Position numbers and translations under genes: made by a program | Shown: positions 1 to 10,269 of the stretch, one piece after another | Layout: each line of letters begins with the position of its first letter | Numbering within the stretch: the stretch's first letter is position 1 | NCBI RefSeq assembly: GCF_002014825.1 | Contig: NZ_MUYU01000019.1 | Coordinates: 1-52,812 of the forward strand | Direction: 5' to 3' | DNA length: 52,812 nucleotides | Source of the DNA: Moraxella pluranimalium | Lineage (GTDB): Bacteria; Pseudomonadota; Gammaproteobacteria; Pseudomonadales; Moraxellaceae | Notes under the pieces: generated by a model | Told to the model about the DNA's origin: nothing | Databases searched by the model: none | What the model saw: the letters and a program-made list of their open reading frames with translations, nothing else

Positions 1-304
1 TCAAGGGGAATTTGTGAAATTTTTACATATTTTTTATAACTTATTGATTTTCAATATTTAAATTTATTTTTTGGTTATATGGGTCTATTTTTACAGGCAA
101 ATTATCGCTTTAGACTTAAGGTTATTTGCATATTACTTGGTAGAATATCCTTTCACTTGCACATTTATATATGATTCTTTATCTGCGTATCACTTTAAGC
201 AAGTGATTTGCCATGATCTAATAAAGGATGCCCACCAGCCCAAAAAACTTACCAAATAGCAAAACAAAAAAGCCTTCCGACATCATCGAAAGGCTTTTTT
301 AATA
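1..304. other. AT-rich spacer without a supported gene
   Basis: This first stretch is very AT-rich. Its only reading frame of any length (71-259, plus strand, 62 codons) has no recognisable ribosome binding site and no composition typical of the neighbouring genes, so I do not call it. The right end holds the terminator of the tRNA-Phe gene. The window edge may cut off the context needed to judge it. Confidence 0.5.
266..300 (-). terminator. Rho-independent terminator of tRNA-Phe
   Basis: An inverted repeat (AAAAAGCCTT at 266-275 and its complement at 290-299) sits just downstream of the minus-strand tRNA-Phe and gives a stem with a run of T on the minus strand. Confidence 0.75.
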
Positions 305-380
305 TGGTGGCGAGAGGCAGGATCGAACTGCCGACACACGGATTTTCAATCCGTTGCTCTACCAACTGAGCTATCACGCC
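305..380 (-). tRNA. tRNA-Phe (anticodon GAA)
   Basis: The minus strand reads a 76-base tRNA with an encoded CCA end. The anticodon stem GGATT/AATCC encloses the loop TGAAAA with anticodon GAA, giving phenylalanine. D-arm (AGCTCAGTTGGTAGAGC) and T-arm (GTTCGATCC) sequences are canonical. The acceptor stem has one U-U mismatch at the fifth pair. It has its own promoter (393-421) and terminator. Confidence 0.95.
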
Positions 381-392
381 AAAGTGGTGCAT

Positions 393-421
393 ATTAAACC
401 GTATTTTGGATGGTTTGTCAA
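393..421 (-). promoter_or_regulatory. Promoter of tRNA-Phe
   Basis: On the minus strand a perfect -35 TTGACA (416-421) is followed after 17 bases by TTTAAT (393-398), about 13 bases before the tRNA 5' end. This is a strong sigma-70 arrangement, expected for a stable RNA gene. Confidence 0.75.
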
Positions 422-508
422 GTGTAATTTACTCATATTTGCTATTTTTTCATCACCAAAAAAATGTTACAATCAGTGGATAACTTGATTAAGAATTATG
501 GTACATCT

Positions 509-1339
509 ATGACCCAAGCCGTCACCTTATATGGCAAAATGCTAACCTTTAGCCGTCTAAAAATCACCACCAATGATTTGGCGCAAATCCGCACCGAACT
601 CGGTCGTGCACTCGAAGACAACCCAATCGCCGACAGCCTACCCATCGTCATTGATAGTGATGTCGATATTGAGCTTGATGCATTGATTGATATGCTATGG
701 CTACTCAATGTCCAGCCAATCGGCGTGGTCAGTGGCGCGCTTGATGATCAGGCACACGATTTGCGTTTGGCGATTTTCCCTGCTGATGGCAAGCGCATCG
801 AACGCCTGCCAAACTCTGATAAAGCAGATAAAGTCATCAAAGCCGAGCCAGCCCAGACACCTGCCCAAAATAGCTCAAGCAACAATGCCAACAATACAAG
901 CAGTGCAGATGCCAAACCTGATGCCGAGCCTGTCTCAGCGGCAGCATCAAGCACCCAACAAGGCGCAACCTTAGTCACCGCCCAAGACCACAGCGTACAG
1001 CTTAGTAGCGGTATTCATACGCAGATGCTACGCTCGGGTCAGAGCCTGCAGCATCTTGGTGGCGATTTGACCATCATCGGCGGTGTCAATGACGGCGCTG
1101 AAGCCATCACCGATAATAGCCTGCATGTCTATGGTCGTGGTCTGGGTCGCTTGGTCGCTGGAGCGACAGGCGATAAGAATGCTCGTATTTTTTGCCAAAA
1201 ATTCAATCCGTCACTGGTATCAGTCGCAGGGACTTTTTGTCTGCGTGACGCCATCCCAAGCGAGATGATTGACCAAGCTGTACAAGTCACTTATGATGAA
1301 GATAAGGGCTTGGTGTTCACCTTATTAAATCAGTTATAA
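509..1339 (+). CDS. minC: Septum site-determining protein MinC
   Basis: MinC inhibits FtsZ assembly away from mid-cell and is brought to the membrane by MinD. The 276-residue product has the N-terminal FtsZ-inhibiting domain (start near VTLYGKMLTFSRL, then DIELDALIDMLW), a Ala/Ser/Asn-rich linker at about residues 105-165, and the C-terminal beta-helix domain with repeated Gly turns (LRSGQSL, GDLTIIGGVNDGAE, GRGLGRLVAGA). An in-frame ATG lies upstream at 464. I prefer 509 because MinC proteins usually begin eight to ten residues before the first Gly of the GKML-like segment, but neither start has a clear ribosome binding site. minD follows after an unusually long 176-base gap that contains palindromes. 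Confidence 0.93.
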   Translation: MTQAVTLYGKMLTFSRLKITTNDLAQIRTELGRALEDNPIADSLPIVIDSDVDIELDALIDMLWLLNVQPIGVVSGALDDQAHDLRLAIFPADGKRIERLPNSDKADKVIKAEPAQTPAQNSSSNNANNTSSADAKPDAEPVSAAASSTQQGATLVTAQDHSVQLSSGIHTQMLRSGQSLQHLGGDLTIIGGVNDGAEAITDNSLHVYGRGLGRLVAGATGDKNARIFCQKFNPSLVSVAGTFCLRDAIPSEMIDQAVQVTYDEDKGLVFTLLNQL

Positions 1340-1391
1340 GCATCTGTGAACATAACAGCAATTAGCAAAAATTAACATTTTCATCGCATAA

Positions 1392-1408
1392 AATTCATCA
1401 GATGAATT
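1392..1408. promoter_or_regulatory. 17-base perfect palindrome upstream of minD
   Basis: AATTCATC-A-GATGAATT is an 8-1-8 perfect palindrome. It abuts a possible minD promoter (TTGATG at 1408-1413, 16 bases, TATCCT at 1430-1435). It looks like a dimeric repressor or activator site. The role is inferred; no regulator is known to me for it. Confidence 0.5.
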
Positions 1409-1414
1409 GATGAT

Positions 1415-1455
1415 GACCGCCAAATATGCTATCCTAAAGCAAATTTATGGCGGTC
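1415..1455 (+). promoter_or_regulatory. Inverted repeat in the minC-minD gap
   Basis: GACCGCCA (1415-1422) is repeated inverted as TGGCGGTC (1448-1455), followed by a T-rich stretch. It could be an intrinsic terminator of minC, an attenuator, or a second operator, because one arm falls between the proposed -35 and -10 and the other just after the start of transcription. Confidence 0.5.
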
Positions 1456-1515
1456 TTATTTTTGGAACAATTTTTCCTACCGCTTGAGCGATTTTATCAG
1501 TTAAGGAGTGCCATT

Positions 1516-2331
1516 GTGGCAAAAATCATCGTAGTAACTTCAGGTAAAGGCGGTGTGGGCAAAACCACTACCAGCGCATCATTTGGTGCAGGTCTTGCCA
1601 AGCGCGGCTTTAAAACTGTCATCATCGACTTTGATGTGGGTCTTCGTAACCTTGACCTTATCATGGGCTGCGAAAACCGCATCGTCTATGACTTTGTCGA
1701 TGTCATCAGCGGTAATGCCAAGCTGACCCAAGCACTGGTCAAAGATAAGCAATACGAAAACCTATTCATCCTACCTGCATCACAAACTCGTGACAAAGAC
1801 GCACTGACCGACGAAGGTGTCGCCAAAGTGATGAAAGAGCTGTCAGAAGATTTGGCATTTGACTACATCGTCTGCGACAGTCCTGCCGGTATCGAGCGTG
1901 GCGCACAGCTAGCCATGTATCATGCTGATGAAGCACTCATCGTCACCAACCCTGAAGTATCATCAGTGCGTGACTCTGACCGCATCATCGGCATCCTACA
2001 AAGCCGCACCAAAAAAGTCGAAGAAGGCGGTAGCGTGCGTGAACATCTGGTCATCACTCGCTACAACCCAACTCGTGCTTCAGAAGGCGAAATGATGGAC
2101 TATCGTACCATCGCTGATGAAATTTTGCGTGTGCCACTCATCGGTATCATCCCAGAGAGCAACACTGTCCTAGAAGCATCGAACCAAGGTCAGCCTGTCA
2201 TCCATTTCACCGACTCGGCAGCCGGTCAGTGCTATGAAGATATCGTTGCTCGCTTCTTGGGCGAAGAAGTGCCACTGCGTCATCTAGAAGTGAAAAAGAA
2301 AGGTTTCTTTGAACGACTATTTGGGGGTTAA
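1516..2331 (+). CDS. minD: Septum site-determining protein MinD
   Basis: MinD is a membrane-binding ATPase that recruits MinC and oscillates with MinE. The start is taken as GTG at 1516, preceded by AAGGAG at 1503-1508; this gives [18 protein letters not shown] at the N terminus, the deviant Walker A motif of the ParA/MinD family (about residues 9-18). An in-frame ATG 23 codons upstream adds a sequence that does not resemble the family. At 271 residues it has normal length, and ends in the Lys/Phe-rich amphipathic membrane anchor ([12 protein letters not shown]). Its stop codon shares a base with the minE start, indicating translational coupling. Confidence 0.97.
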   Translation: MAKIIVVTSGKGGVGKTTTSASFGAGLAKRGFKTVIIDFDVGLRNLDLIMGCENRIVYDFVDVISGNAKLTQALVKDKQYENLFILPASQTRDKDALTDEGVAKVMKELSEDLAFDYIVCDSPAGIERGAQLAMYHADEALIVTNPEVSSVRDSDRIIGILQSRTKKVEEGGSVREHLVITRYNPTRASEGEMMDYRTIADEILRVPLIGIIPESNTVLEASNQGQPVIHFTDSAAGQCYEDIVARFLGEEVPLRHLEVKKKGFFERLFGG

Positions 2332-2615
2332 TGATGAAAAAAGGATTTTGGAGTTCGCTTTTTGGTGGTGGTAATAGCAACCCAAGCAGTGCCGATATCG
2401 CCAAAGATCGCCTAAAAGTCATCGTTGCAAGCCATGATCGCCTAAATACTCGTTTGACCGCTGAGCGTATCGAGCAGATGAAACGAGAAATCTTGGCAGT
2501 GGTCGGCAAATATGTCAATGGCGTCAATATTGATGATCTAAACATCAATCATCGCCACGAAGACAGCGTTGATGTCCTTGAGATGAATATCAGCCTACCT
2601 GATCGTAAGGCTTAA
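2331..2615 (+). CDS. minE: Cell division topological specificity factor MinE
   Basis: MinE stimulates MinD ATPase and drives MinCD from mid-cell to the poles. The product of 94 residues has the N-terminal membrane-targeting segment ([11 protein letters not shown]), followed by the anti-MinCD helix ([14 protein letters not shown]) and the C-terminal topological specificity domain ([13 protein letters not shown]). Two adjacent ATG codons (2331, 2334) are possible starts; the first overlaps the minD stop by one base. A strong terminator follows at 2651-2685. Confidence 0.97.
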   Translation: MMKKGFWSSLFGGGNSNPSSADIAKDRLKVIVASHDRLNTRLTAERIEQMKREILAVVGKYVNGVNIDDLNINHRHEDSVDVLEMNISLPDRKA

Positions 2616-2650
2616 ATCTCTGCATTGGCACTCAAGTTGATGCTTGAGAC

Positions 2651-2685
2651 AAATTGGTCAAGTACATTGCTTGACCAATTTTTTT
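2651..2685 (+). terminator. Terminator of minDE
   Basis: AAATTGGTCAAG and CTTGACCAATT form a stem of about 11 pairs followed by seven T residues, 36 bases after minE. Confidence 0.85.
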
Positions 2686-2702
2686 ATCTGTTTATAGAAA
2701 CG

Positions 2703-2734
2703 AAAAAGCAAATCCGCGATGGATTTGCTTTTTT
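2703..2734. terminator. Terminator of topA, symmetrical
   Basis: AAAAAGCAAATCC and GGATTTGCTTTTT pair around a five-base loop. The run of T on the minus strand terminates topA; the T run on the plus strand would act as a second stop for minDE. Confidence 0.8.
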
Positions 2735-2765
2735 CATGTATGCAATGAATGGTTTATTCTTACAA

Positions 2766-5393
2766 TTACTCACTCATCCAAGCGCCATTTCGCCAAACTA
2801 GCGCAAAACGAGTTGCCTTGCCGTCTTTTTCAGATCCGATATACTGCTCGGCATTTTTGCGACTCCAGCGTAGGATGGTCGGATTGCCATTATCATCGAC
2901 ATCAGGCGCATCAAACAGATAATGGAATTTTGGCTCTAGCTGGTCTTTGATGCTACGCAGTTCGGTGAGTTTTGGCGGACGAGTTTCACGCACTTTCGGG
3001 AATTTTGATGCCGCCAAAAATAGCCCTGCCGCCCCTTCACGCAGTACATAATGATCATCAAACTTCTGCGAGCGTAGCTCAGGCATGGCAATCGCCGTCA
3101 TGCGCGGTGGCGCAGCTTGACCATTTTTGAGCACTTTGCGGGTATTATCACACTTACGACACGCAAAATACGCCCCAAAGCGACCGGTCTTAAGCTCCAT
3201 TTGCCCATCGCATTTATCACAGTCAATGGTCGGCGCATCATTGGTCGCCCCACCGACTTCAAAGACACCCTGCTCAAGCAAATAGCCATCGCAGTCAGGA
3301 TTATTACCGCAGATATGTAGCTTTAGCCCGCCATCGACGATATAGCCATCCATCGCTGCATTGCATTTTGGACAGCGTTTTTTCTCCATCAGCGCATTGA
3401 CTTCGGCTGAATCATCATCAGCATCGAACTCAAATGCCGATACTGGCATCAGATTTTTGGTGCCTTTGCAGCGTTCTTTTGGTGGTAGATTGTAGCCTGT
3501 ACAACCCAAAAATACCCCCGTACTACCTGTACGCACCTGCATTGGGCGAGTACAGATATCGCAGTGAATATCAGGCACATTGGTTGGGTCATTCGGACGC
3601 ATACCGTGACTGGATTTGGCAGTTTCTAGCTTTGTCTTAAAGCCATGATAAAAATTATCCAGCACCGCTTTCCAGTCTTCGTGCCCCACCGCCACTTCAT
3701 CCAGCTTATCTTCTAGCCCTGCGGTAAAGGCATAATCCATCAAATCAGGGAAACTCTCCACCAAGCGTTCGGTGACAATATCGCCCATTTTCTCGGCATA
3801 CAGGCGTTTATTTTCAAGCTTGACATAGCCACGCTCTTGAATGGTTGAGATAATCGATGCATAAGTCGATGGACGACCGATGCCACGACTTTCAAGCTCT
3901 TTGACAAGGCTTGCCTCACTATAGCGAGCAGGCGGCTTGGTGAAGTGCTGTGATGGCTCAACGCTAATCAGTGGCAGACTCTCACCGACCTTGACCGCAG
4001 GCAATAGCACATCATCGCTCTTGGCAGGTGGCTGTACTCGGGTATAGCCGTCGAACACGAGCGTACGGCCTTTTGCCTTGAGCTCGACATTACCCGCAGT
4101 GACAATCAAATTCACCGATTGATAGCGAGCAGGTGTCATCTGACAAGCGACGAACTGACGCCAAATCAGCTCATACAGGCGCTGCGCATCTCGCTCCATG
4201 CCAGTTAGTTGTGATGATTTGACCGCTACCGATGATGGGCGGATGGCTTCGTGCGCTTCTTGGGCGTTTTGTTTATTGCCATAAAAATTTGGCTTATCAG
4301 GCAAATAAGCATCGCCAAAGTTTTGGCTGATATAGCCACGCACTGAATTTAGCGCATCTTGGCTCAAAAATGTCGAGTCAGTACGCATATAAGTGATGTG
4401 ACCTGCTTCATATAGGCGCTGCGCTAGAATCATCGTCTTTTTGACGCTAAAGCCCAAGCGAGTGCTGGCTGCCTGTTGTAGTGTCGATGTGATAAATGGT
4501 GCCGATGAGCGTGATTGGGTTGGTTTCTCATCGATGCTTGAGACCACAAAGGCTGAATTTTGTAGGACTTGCACCACAGCATCGACTTCGGCTTGGTTGC
4601 TCATCTTGAGCGTTTTACCATTTTGCTTGGTGGCTTCTAGGCGTAATGTCTCGCCCGCTGCGCTGTTATTGGTATGAATTTCCCAATATTCCACAGGGAC
4701 AAAGGCACGAATCTCTCGTTCACGCTCAACAACCAGACGAGTCGCCACCGACTGCACACGCCCTGCTGACAAGCCACGAGCAATTTTCGCCCACAGTAGT
4801 GGCGACACCATAAAGCCGACCACACGATCAAGGAAACGGCGTGCCTGCTGTGCATTGACACGGTCGATGTTCAGCTGGTCTGGATGCTCAAAGGCGTTTT
4901 GGATGGCGGTTTTGGTAATTTCGTTAAACACCACACGGCTGTATTTGGCATCATCACCGCCGATGACTTCTTTTAGGTGCCAAGCGATCGCTTCCCCTTC
5001 TCTATCCAAGTCCGTCGCCAGATAAATCTTATCGGCATCTTTGGCAAGTGCTTTGAGCTCTCGGATGACTTTGGTCTTATTTGGCAACACTTCATAGACC
5101 GCCTTCCAGCCGTGTTCAGGATCAACACCCATACGGCGTACCAACGCACGCTCGGCTTTTTGTTCACGAGACAGTCCTTCATCATCCGCTTTGGCAGTCT
5201 TGGTGGTTGTGCCGCCGACAGGCAAATCACGCACATGACCGACACTTGAGCGGACGATGTAGTCATTGCCCAGATATTTATTGATGGTTTTGGCTTTGGC
5301 AGGCGACTCCACAATCACCAAGGCTTTGCCCTTGGCGCTGGCTGTGGTCGTGCTTGCCGCAGCTTTGGTGGTGGTTTTTTTGGTGGTTGCCAT
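2766..5393 (-). CDS. topA: DNA topoisomerase I (type IA)
   Basis: The 875-residue enzyme relaxes negative supercoils. It begins with a Lys/Thr/Ala-rich tail (about residues 1-24), then the TOPRIM domain ([27 protein letters not shown] with the metal-binding acidic residues). The active-site tyrosine is Y335 in [10 protein letters not shown]. The C-terminal third carries three Cys4 zinc ribbons (starting [16 protein letters not shown] and CDKCDGQM) and then a zinc-free topoisomerase tail. Length matches gammaproteobacterial TopA. It is convergent with minE and has its own terminator. Confidence 0.97.
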   Translation of the reverse strand: MATTKKTTTKAAASTTTASAKGKALVIVESPAKAKTINKYLGNDYIVRSSVGHVRDLPVGGTTTKTAKADDEGLSREQKAERALVRRMGVDPEHGWKAVYEVLPNKTKVIRELKALAKDADKIYLATDLDREGEAIAWHLKEVIGGDDAKYSRVVFNEITKTAIQNAFEHPDQLNIDRVNAQQARRFLDRVVGFMVSPLLWAKIARGLSAGRVQSVATRLVVEREREIRAFVPVEYWEIHTNNSAAGETLRLEATKQNGKTLKMSNQAEVDAVVQVLQNSAFVVSSIDEKPTQSRSSAPFITSTLQQAASTRLGFSVKKTMILAQRLYEAGHITYMRTDSTFLSQDALNSVRGYISQNFGDAYLPDKPNFYGNKQNAQEAHEAIRPSSVAVKSSQLTGMERDAQRLYELIWRQFVACQMTPARYQSVNLIVTAGNVELKAKGRTLVFDGYTRVQPPAKSDDVLLPAVKVGESLPLISVEPSQHFTKPPARYSEASLVKELESRGIGRPSTYASIISTIQERGYVKLENKRLYAEKMGDIVTERLVESFPDLMDYAFTAGLEDKLDEVAVGHEDWKAVLDNFYHGFKTKLETAKSSHGMRPNDPTNVPDIHCDICTRPMQVRTGSTGVFLGCTGYNLPPKERCKGTKNLMPVSAFEFDADDDSAEVNALMEKKRCPKCNAAMDGYIVDGGLKLHICGNNPDCDGYLLEQGVFEVGGATNDAPTIDCDKCDGQMELKTGRFGAYFACRKCDNTRKVLKNGQAAPPRMTAIAMPELRSQKFDDHYVLREGAAGLFLAASKFPKVRETRPPKLTELRSIKDQLEPKFHYLFDAPDVDDNGNPTILRWSRKNAEQYIGSEKDGKATRFALVWRNGAWMSE

Positions 5394-5553
5394 GTCTTTG
5401 CCTTAATATTATCCAAATTCGCAATGATCCCTTGCGAAGAAATGTTACTAAAACTGCCTTTATAGGGGGTAATGAGCAATTTGTCAATTACTTTAGCGAA
5501 ATTTTTATCAAAAAGTCAATGCACAATTGCAAATTTTAGCGATTTTTTTGGGT

Positions 5554-6153
5554 TTATGCCTGCTGTACACGCATCGCCCACGCCTGCAACGATGCCTGCA
5601 TCGCCGTCAAATCCGCCGTCGCTTGTGCTTTATCCAGCTTATGTGCTTTGTGGCTAAATTGGTATTTATCATCGAGCCAATACAGGGCAATGGTATTTGC
5701 CTTGATGGATAAGCCAAGTACACACCCGCCAATGCTATCAGGTAGCTCAATCGGCACACCATCAAGCACACGCACTTGACGCTCGCCTTTTGGGGTATTG
5801 ACCACGCCAATATCCATCAGCTGCCATACGCCGTCATGAGCAAGATACTGTGCCATCGGCAAGGATAATTCATCCATCACAAGGCTATACTGCGCAATCA
5901 TTGGTGTGGTTTTTTTGGTACTTGGCAAACTTGCATCACTTGATTTGGCGGTACGCATAGCATCATAACGAGCAGTTAGCCAAGTTGGGCATGCCACAAG
6001 CTTAGGATAAATGCCAAATTGCCGTGCCATCAAGCGAAAATCCGCCACTCGTGTCTCATACGCCTTTGGGCGAGCACCCATAAAATTACCAATGGCAAAG
6101 CCTGCCACGCCAAGCACCACTAAGGTCGCAATCGCCCCACTAGATAAATCCAT
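5554..6153 (-). CDS. Membrane-anchored protein of unknown function downstream of ftsK
   Basis: The 199-residue product is not recognised. It has one N-terminal hydrophobic helix (about residues 8-26, ATLVVLGVAGFAIGNF), then a polar globular part with no obvious catalytic motif, so it is probably a single-pass inner-membrane protein with its bulk in the cytoplasm (positive residues follow the helix). It starts 7 bases after the ftsK stop on the same strand, so it is probably co-transcribed with ftsK. In many gammaproteobacteria that slot holds lolA; this protein lacks a cleavable signal peptide and does not look like LolA. Confidence 0.75.
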   Translation of the reverse strand: MDLSSGAIATLVVLGVAGFAIGNFMGARPKAYETRVADFRLMARQFGIYPKLVACPTWLTARYDAMRTAKSSDASLPSTKKTTPMIAQYSLVMDELSLPMAQYLAHDGVWQLMDIGVVNTPKGERQVRVLDGVPIELPDSIGGCVLGLSIKANTIALYWLDDKYQFSHKAHKLDKAQATADLTAMQASLQAWAMRVQQA

Positions 6154-6160
6154 CTCTCAC

Positions 6161-8902
6161 CTATAACAATAATTGGCGCTTGCCACTGTGGTCCATCGCT
6201 GTGACCAGTCCACGCTCTTCCATTTGGTCAAGTAGGCGAGCAGCACGGTTGTAGCCGATGCTAAATTTGCGCTGTACCGCCGAAATCGATGGCTTGCGTG
6301 TCTCCACCACAAAGGCGGCGGCCGCTTCGTACAGCTCATCAGCAGATGCGCCACCACTGCCCATATCGCCACTGCCTTCACCTTCAAAGGTGTAGCTGTC
6401 AGACAAATCGATATAATCAGGACTGCCGCGCTCACGCCACGCATCACAGACACGGTTGACTTCATCATCATCGACGAATGCGCCATGCATACGCTCTGGG
6501 TTATTTTTGCCCGGCCCGATAAACATCATATCACCATGACCGAGCATATCTTCAGCGCCGCCTTCTTCGATGATGGTACGGCTATCGACTTTTGAGTTTA
6601 CTCTAAGTGCCACACGAGCAGGCACATTCGCCTTGATAAGACCTGTCACGACATTGACCGTCGGACGCTGTGTGGCAAGTAGTAGATGAATACCTGCGGC
6701 ACGAGCTTTTTGAGCAAGGCGTACGATTGGCTCTTCGGCAGTCTTGCCAAGCTGCATAATCATATCAGCAAATTCATCAGCGACGATGACAATGGTCGGC
6801 AGTGGTTTTAGCTTTGGCGGTTTGGACTGACTGACGCTATCATTCATCTGCCATAGCGGGTCATAAATCGGCTCACCGACACTTTCGGCGTGTTCGACTT
6901 TTTTGTTAAATTCGCTAATCTTACGCACCCTAAGCTTACTCATCAGCTGATAACGGCGCTCCATTTCATTGACACACCAAGTCAATGCTGCTACCGCATC
7001 TTTCATATCGGTAATCACCGGTGTCAATAGGTGCGGGATATCGCCATAGTTGGCAAGCTCCAGCTGTTTTGGGTCAATCAAGACAAGCTTTAGCTCATCA
7101 GGCGTGTACTTAAGTAGCATGGATAATAAAAATGAGTTCACCAAGACCGACTTACCCGAGCCTGTCGTACCAGCGACCAGCATATGTGGCGCTTTGGCAA
7201 GGTCGGCAATCACAGGCTTACCACCAATATCCTTACCCACCGCAATGGCGATTTGTTTGTCAGGGTCACGAAAATCTGGTGTGTCGAGTAGCTCAATCAG
7301 ACGCACCATTTCACGCTCTTTATTCGGCACTTCGATACCGATATACGGCTTACCCGGGATGACTTCAACGACACGCAGTGATGCCTTTGACATCGAGCGT
7401 GCCAAATCCTGCGCCACACGGCTGACACGGCTCGCCTTGACGCCCGGTGCCAGATCCACTTCAAAACGAGTCACCACAGGGCCAACCATCGCTGAGATGA
7501 CATTGGCTTTGATGTTAAATTCTTGCAATTTAATCTCAAGCAATTCTGATGCTTCTGCAAGCTGAGCTTCGGTGACGACAGGTTTTTGGTCATAATTTGG
7601 CTTATCAAGCAAATCAAGTTCAGGCAGTGGCGTTAGGCTCATACGATAGCTAAGCGTATCCATCGCACGAGATTTGCTCGCTGTCTGCGGTGCAGGTGCA
7701 GGTGCATCATCCCACATTGCATCATCGTCATCATCAAAGCCATCATCCATCGGCATATCGGCATCAGCTTGCCAAGCACTGTGTGCAGTTTGCCAATTGT
7801 CATCTACTGATGGCGCATCATCTTGCCATAGATGATTATCAGCATCATCAGCATCGACATCATCATCCATAGCTACTGTCGGTGCGATTGATACTGTCGG
7901 TGCTTGAGTGGTTGTCGTGGTAGATACGGTTTGTTTGGTTGATGACTGCATTTCATCAGCAGGCATAGCCATCATAGCGGCAGATGCATCATCTTGTGCG
8001 ACGTCTGCCATCTGCGGTGCTGAGTTGACCGCTGATTGTTTGATGGCTTGACGGGCAATTTTGCTAAAGCGAGATTCATTCTGCGAATCGCTATCAGACG
8101 CTTGTTCGGCTTCTGCCTTTTCTAGTTGCCAAACTGCTTTTAGGCTATCTTGTACACCTGAATGCTTAACAAAGCTCTCAAATGCACCGTTGTGATTGTG
8201 CGGGATATAATCATCAGGATTTTTGACGACTTTCTCCGAGTCTTGCTCATCAATATCCGCAATCAAGGTATCGTCAACAGGTGTTTCGTCTTCGGTTTTT
8301 TCTTGGCGGCGATTGGTTGGTAATAGCCAAGCCAAAAATACGCCAAGCACTTTTGCCCAGCGAATTTCAAACACCAACGCCGACACCAATAAAATAAAGA
8401 AAATCAAAAATAACGCCGCAATCGTTCCGCCAAATGCATTGGTCAGCGCCTGCTGGATCTCTTGCCCAAAGACACCGCCAATACTTGATGCCTGATCAGC
8501 ACTGCGTAGGCTTGCACCATAAGTCAATAACGCCGCCACCGAACCAATCAGCGAGCCATAAGCCACCAAGCGAAATGGCCAAGCCACTTGCGTACGCATC
8601 CCCATCAAGCGTACCAATTCATACGCCAAAAAACCCACAAACAGCCAAGAACTCCAGCCAAAAAATGTACGCAAAATATCAGAAATCCATGCACCAAGCG
8701 CACCACCAATGTTCGTCACTGTGGCTTCTGAACTCACTTGCGACCATGCAGGATCGGCAGGGTTATATGACAATAAAATCAAAAACAAATAGCTTAGTGC
8801 CAAAATCCCAACTACGCCAAATACCAACTGCTTCACTGTTGGCATTTTTTTGACAATGGATCGTAAAAACTCAAGCTCTAAGATACGTTCTAAAAAATTC
8901 AT
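6161..8902 (-). CDS. ftsK: DNA translocase FtsK
   Basis: FtsK couples septation to chromosome dimer resolution by pumping DNA toward dif. The 913-residue protein has four or five N-terminal membrane segments (about residues 20-185), a long acidic linker (about 200-420) unusually rich in Asp, Met and Trp, and the RecA-like motor with Walker A GTTGSGKS (about residue 576) and Walker B IVIVADEFAD. The C-terminal gamma winged helix, which reads KOPS sites, is intact (AVQRKFSIGYNRAARLLDQME). It is transcribed away from trxB. The distal neighbour at 5554 is an unknown. Confidence 0.96.
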   Translation of the reverse strand: MNFLERILELEFLRSIVKKMPTVKQLVFGVVGILALSYLFLILLSYNPADPAWSQVSSEATVTNIGGALGAWISDILRTFFGWSSWLFVGFLAYELVRLMGMRTQVAWPFRLVAYGSLIGSVAALLTYGASLRSADQASSIGGVFGQEIQQALTNAFGGTIAALFLIFFILLVSALVFEIRWAKVLGVFLAWLLPTNRRQEKTEDETPVDDTLIADIDEQDSEKVVKNPDDYIPHNHNGAFESFVKHSGVQDSLKAVWQLEKAEAEQASDSDSQNESRFSKIARQAIKQSAVNSAPQMADVAQDDASAAMMAMPADEMQSSTKQTVSTTTTTQAPTVSIAPTVAMDDDVDADDADNHLWQDDAPSVDDNWQTAHSAWQADADMPMDDGFDDDDDAMWDDAPAPAPQTASKSRAMDTLSYRMSLTPLPELDLLDKPNYDQKPVVTEAQLAEASELLEIKLQEFNIKANVISAMVGPVVTRFEVDLAPGVKASRVSRVAQDLARSMSKASLRVVEVIPGKPYIGIEVPNKEREMVRLIELLDTPDFRDPDKQIAIAVGKDIGGKPVIADLAKAPHMLVAGTTGSGKSVLVNSFLLSMLLKYTPDELKLVLIDPKQLELANYGDIPHLLTPVITDMKDAVAALTWCVNEMERRYQLMSKLRVRKISEFNKKVEHAESVGEPIYDPLWQMNDSVSQSKPPKLKPLPTIVIVADEFADMIMQLGKTAEEPIVRLAQKARAAGIHLLLATQRPTVNVVTGLIKANVPARVALRVNSKVDSRTIIEEGGAEDMLGHGDMMFIGPGKNNPERMHGAFVDDDEVNRVCDAWRERGSPDYIDLSDSYTFEGEGSGDMGSGGASADELYEAAAAFVVETRKPSISAVQRKFSIGYNRAARLLDQMEERGLVTAMDHSGKRQLLL

Positions 8903-9110
8903 TATGTAGATTTCATCTATGGATTGTATGGTACATCTTATCTATTGGCTTGCAAATCATCATATATTTGGGCGCTTGATAAGCAAATGGCGAACTCTAC
9001 ATTATAGCGAATTTATGCCATTTTACCAATGGATTTGCGTGTATTCTTGTGACTTTCGTTGATCTCATCATCAATTTGCACAATATTCATCAACATTCAT
9101 CAACATTGAC

Positions 9111-9140
9111 TTGTAATTCACCCAGTTGGTCTTATATACT
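9111..9140 (+). promoter_or_regulatory. Candidate trxB promoter
   Basis: TTGTAA (9111-9116), 18 bases, then TATACT (9135-9140), about 42 bases before the trxB start. Just upstream lies a small direct repeat of CATCAACATT (near 9090-9107). Confidence 0.5.
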
Positions 9141-9142
9141 GA

Positions 9143-10132
<990 letters not shown>

Positions 10133-10154
10133 TCGCCATTAAGTCTTGATATCA

Positions 10155-10185
10155 ATACACTCAATGCAATTGGGTGTATTTTTTT
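10155..10185 (+). terminator. Terminator of trxB
   Basis: ATACACTCAAT and its near complement ATTGGGTGTAT form a stem followed by seven T residues, 23 bases after the stop codon. Confidence 0.8.
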
Positions 10186-10198
10186 GCTTATACATCCC

Positions 10199-10232
10199 AA
10201 AAAAAAGACCGTGAAAAAAAATTCACGGTCTT
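10199..10232 (-). terminator. Terminator of the first porin gene
   Basis: On the minus strand AAGACCGTGAA and TTCACGGTCTT pair and are followed by a run of eight T. It lies 38 bases past the porin stop codon. Confidence 0.8.
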
Positions 10233-10269
10233 GGTGTCTGTCAAACACTTAAGTGGAGTTTTGGTTTTA

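Noticed and set aside
71..259. 62-codon plus-strand ORF near the window start
   Set aside because: AT-rich DNA without a ribosome binding site; residue composition does not resemble nearby proteins.
7050..7565. 171-codon plus-strand ORF inside ftsK
   Set aside because: It is the antisense of the FtsK motor domain, which is clearly coding on the minus strand.
9083..9107. Direct repeat of ATTCATCAAC before trxB as a possible iteron or CRISPR-like repeat
   Set aside because: Only two adjacent short copies, no spacers, no replication genes; likely chance in ATCA-rich DNA.
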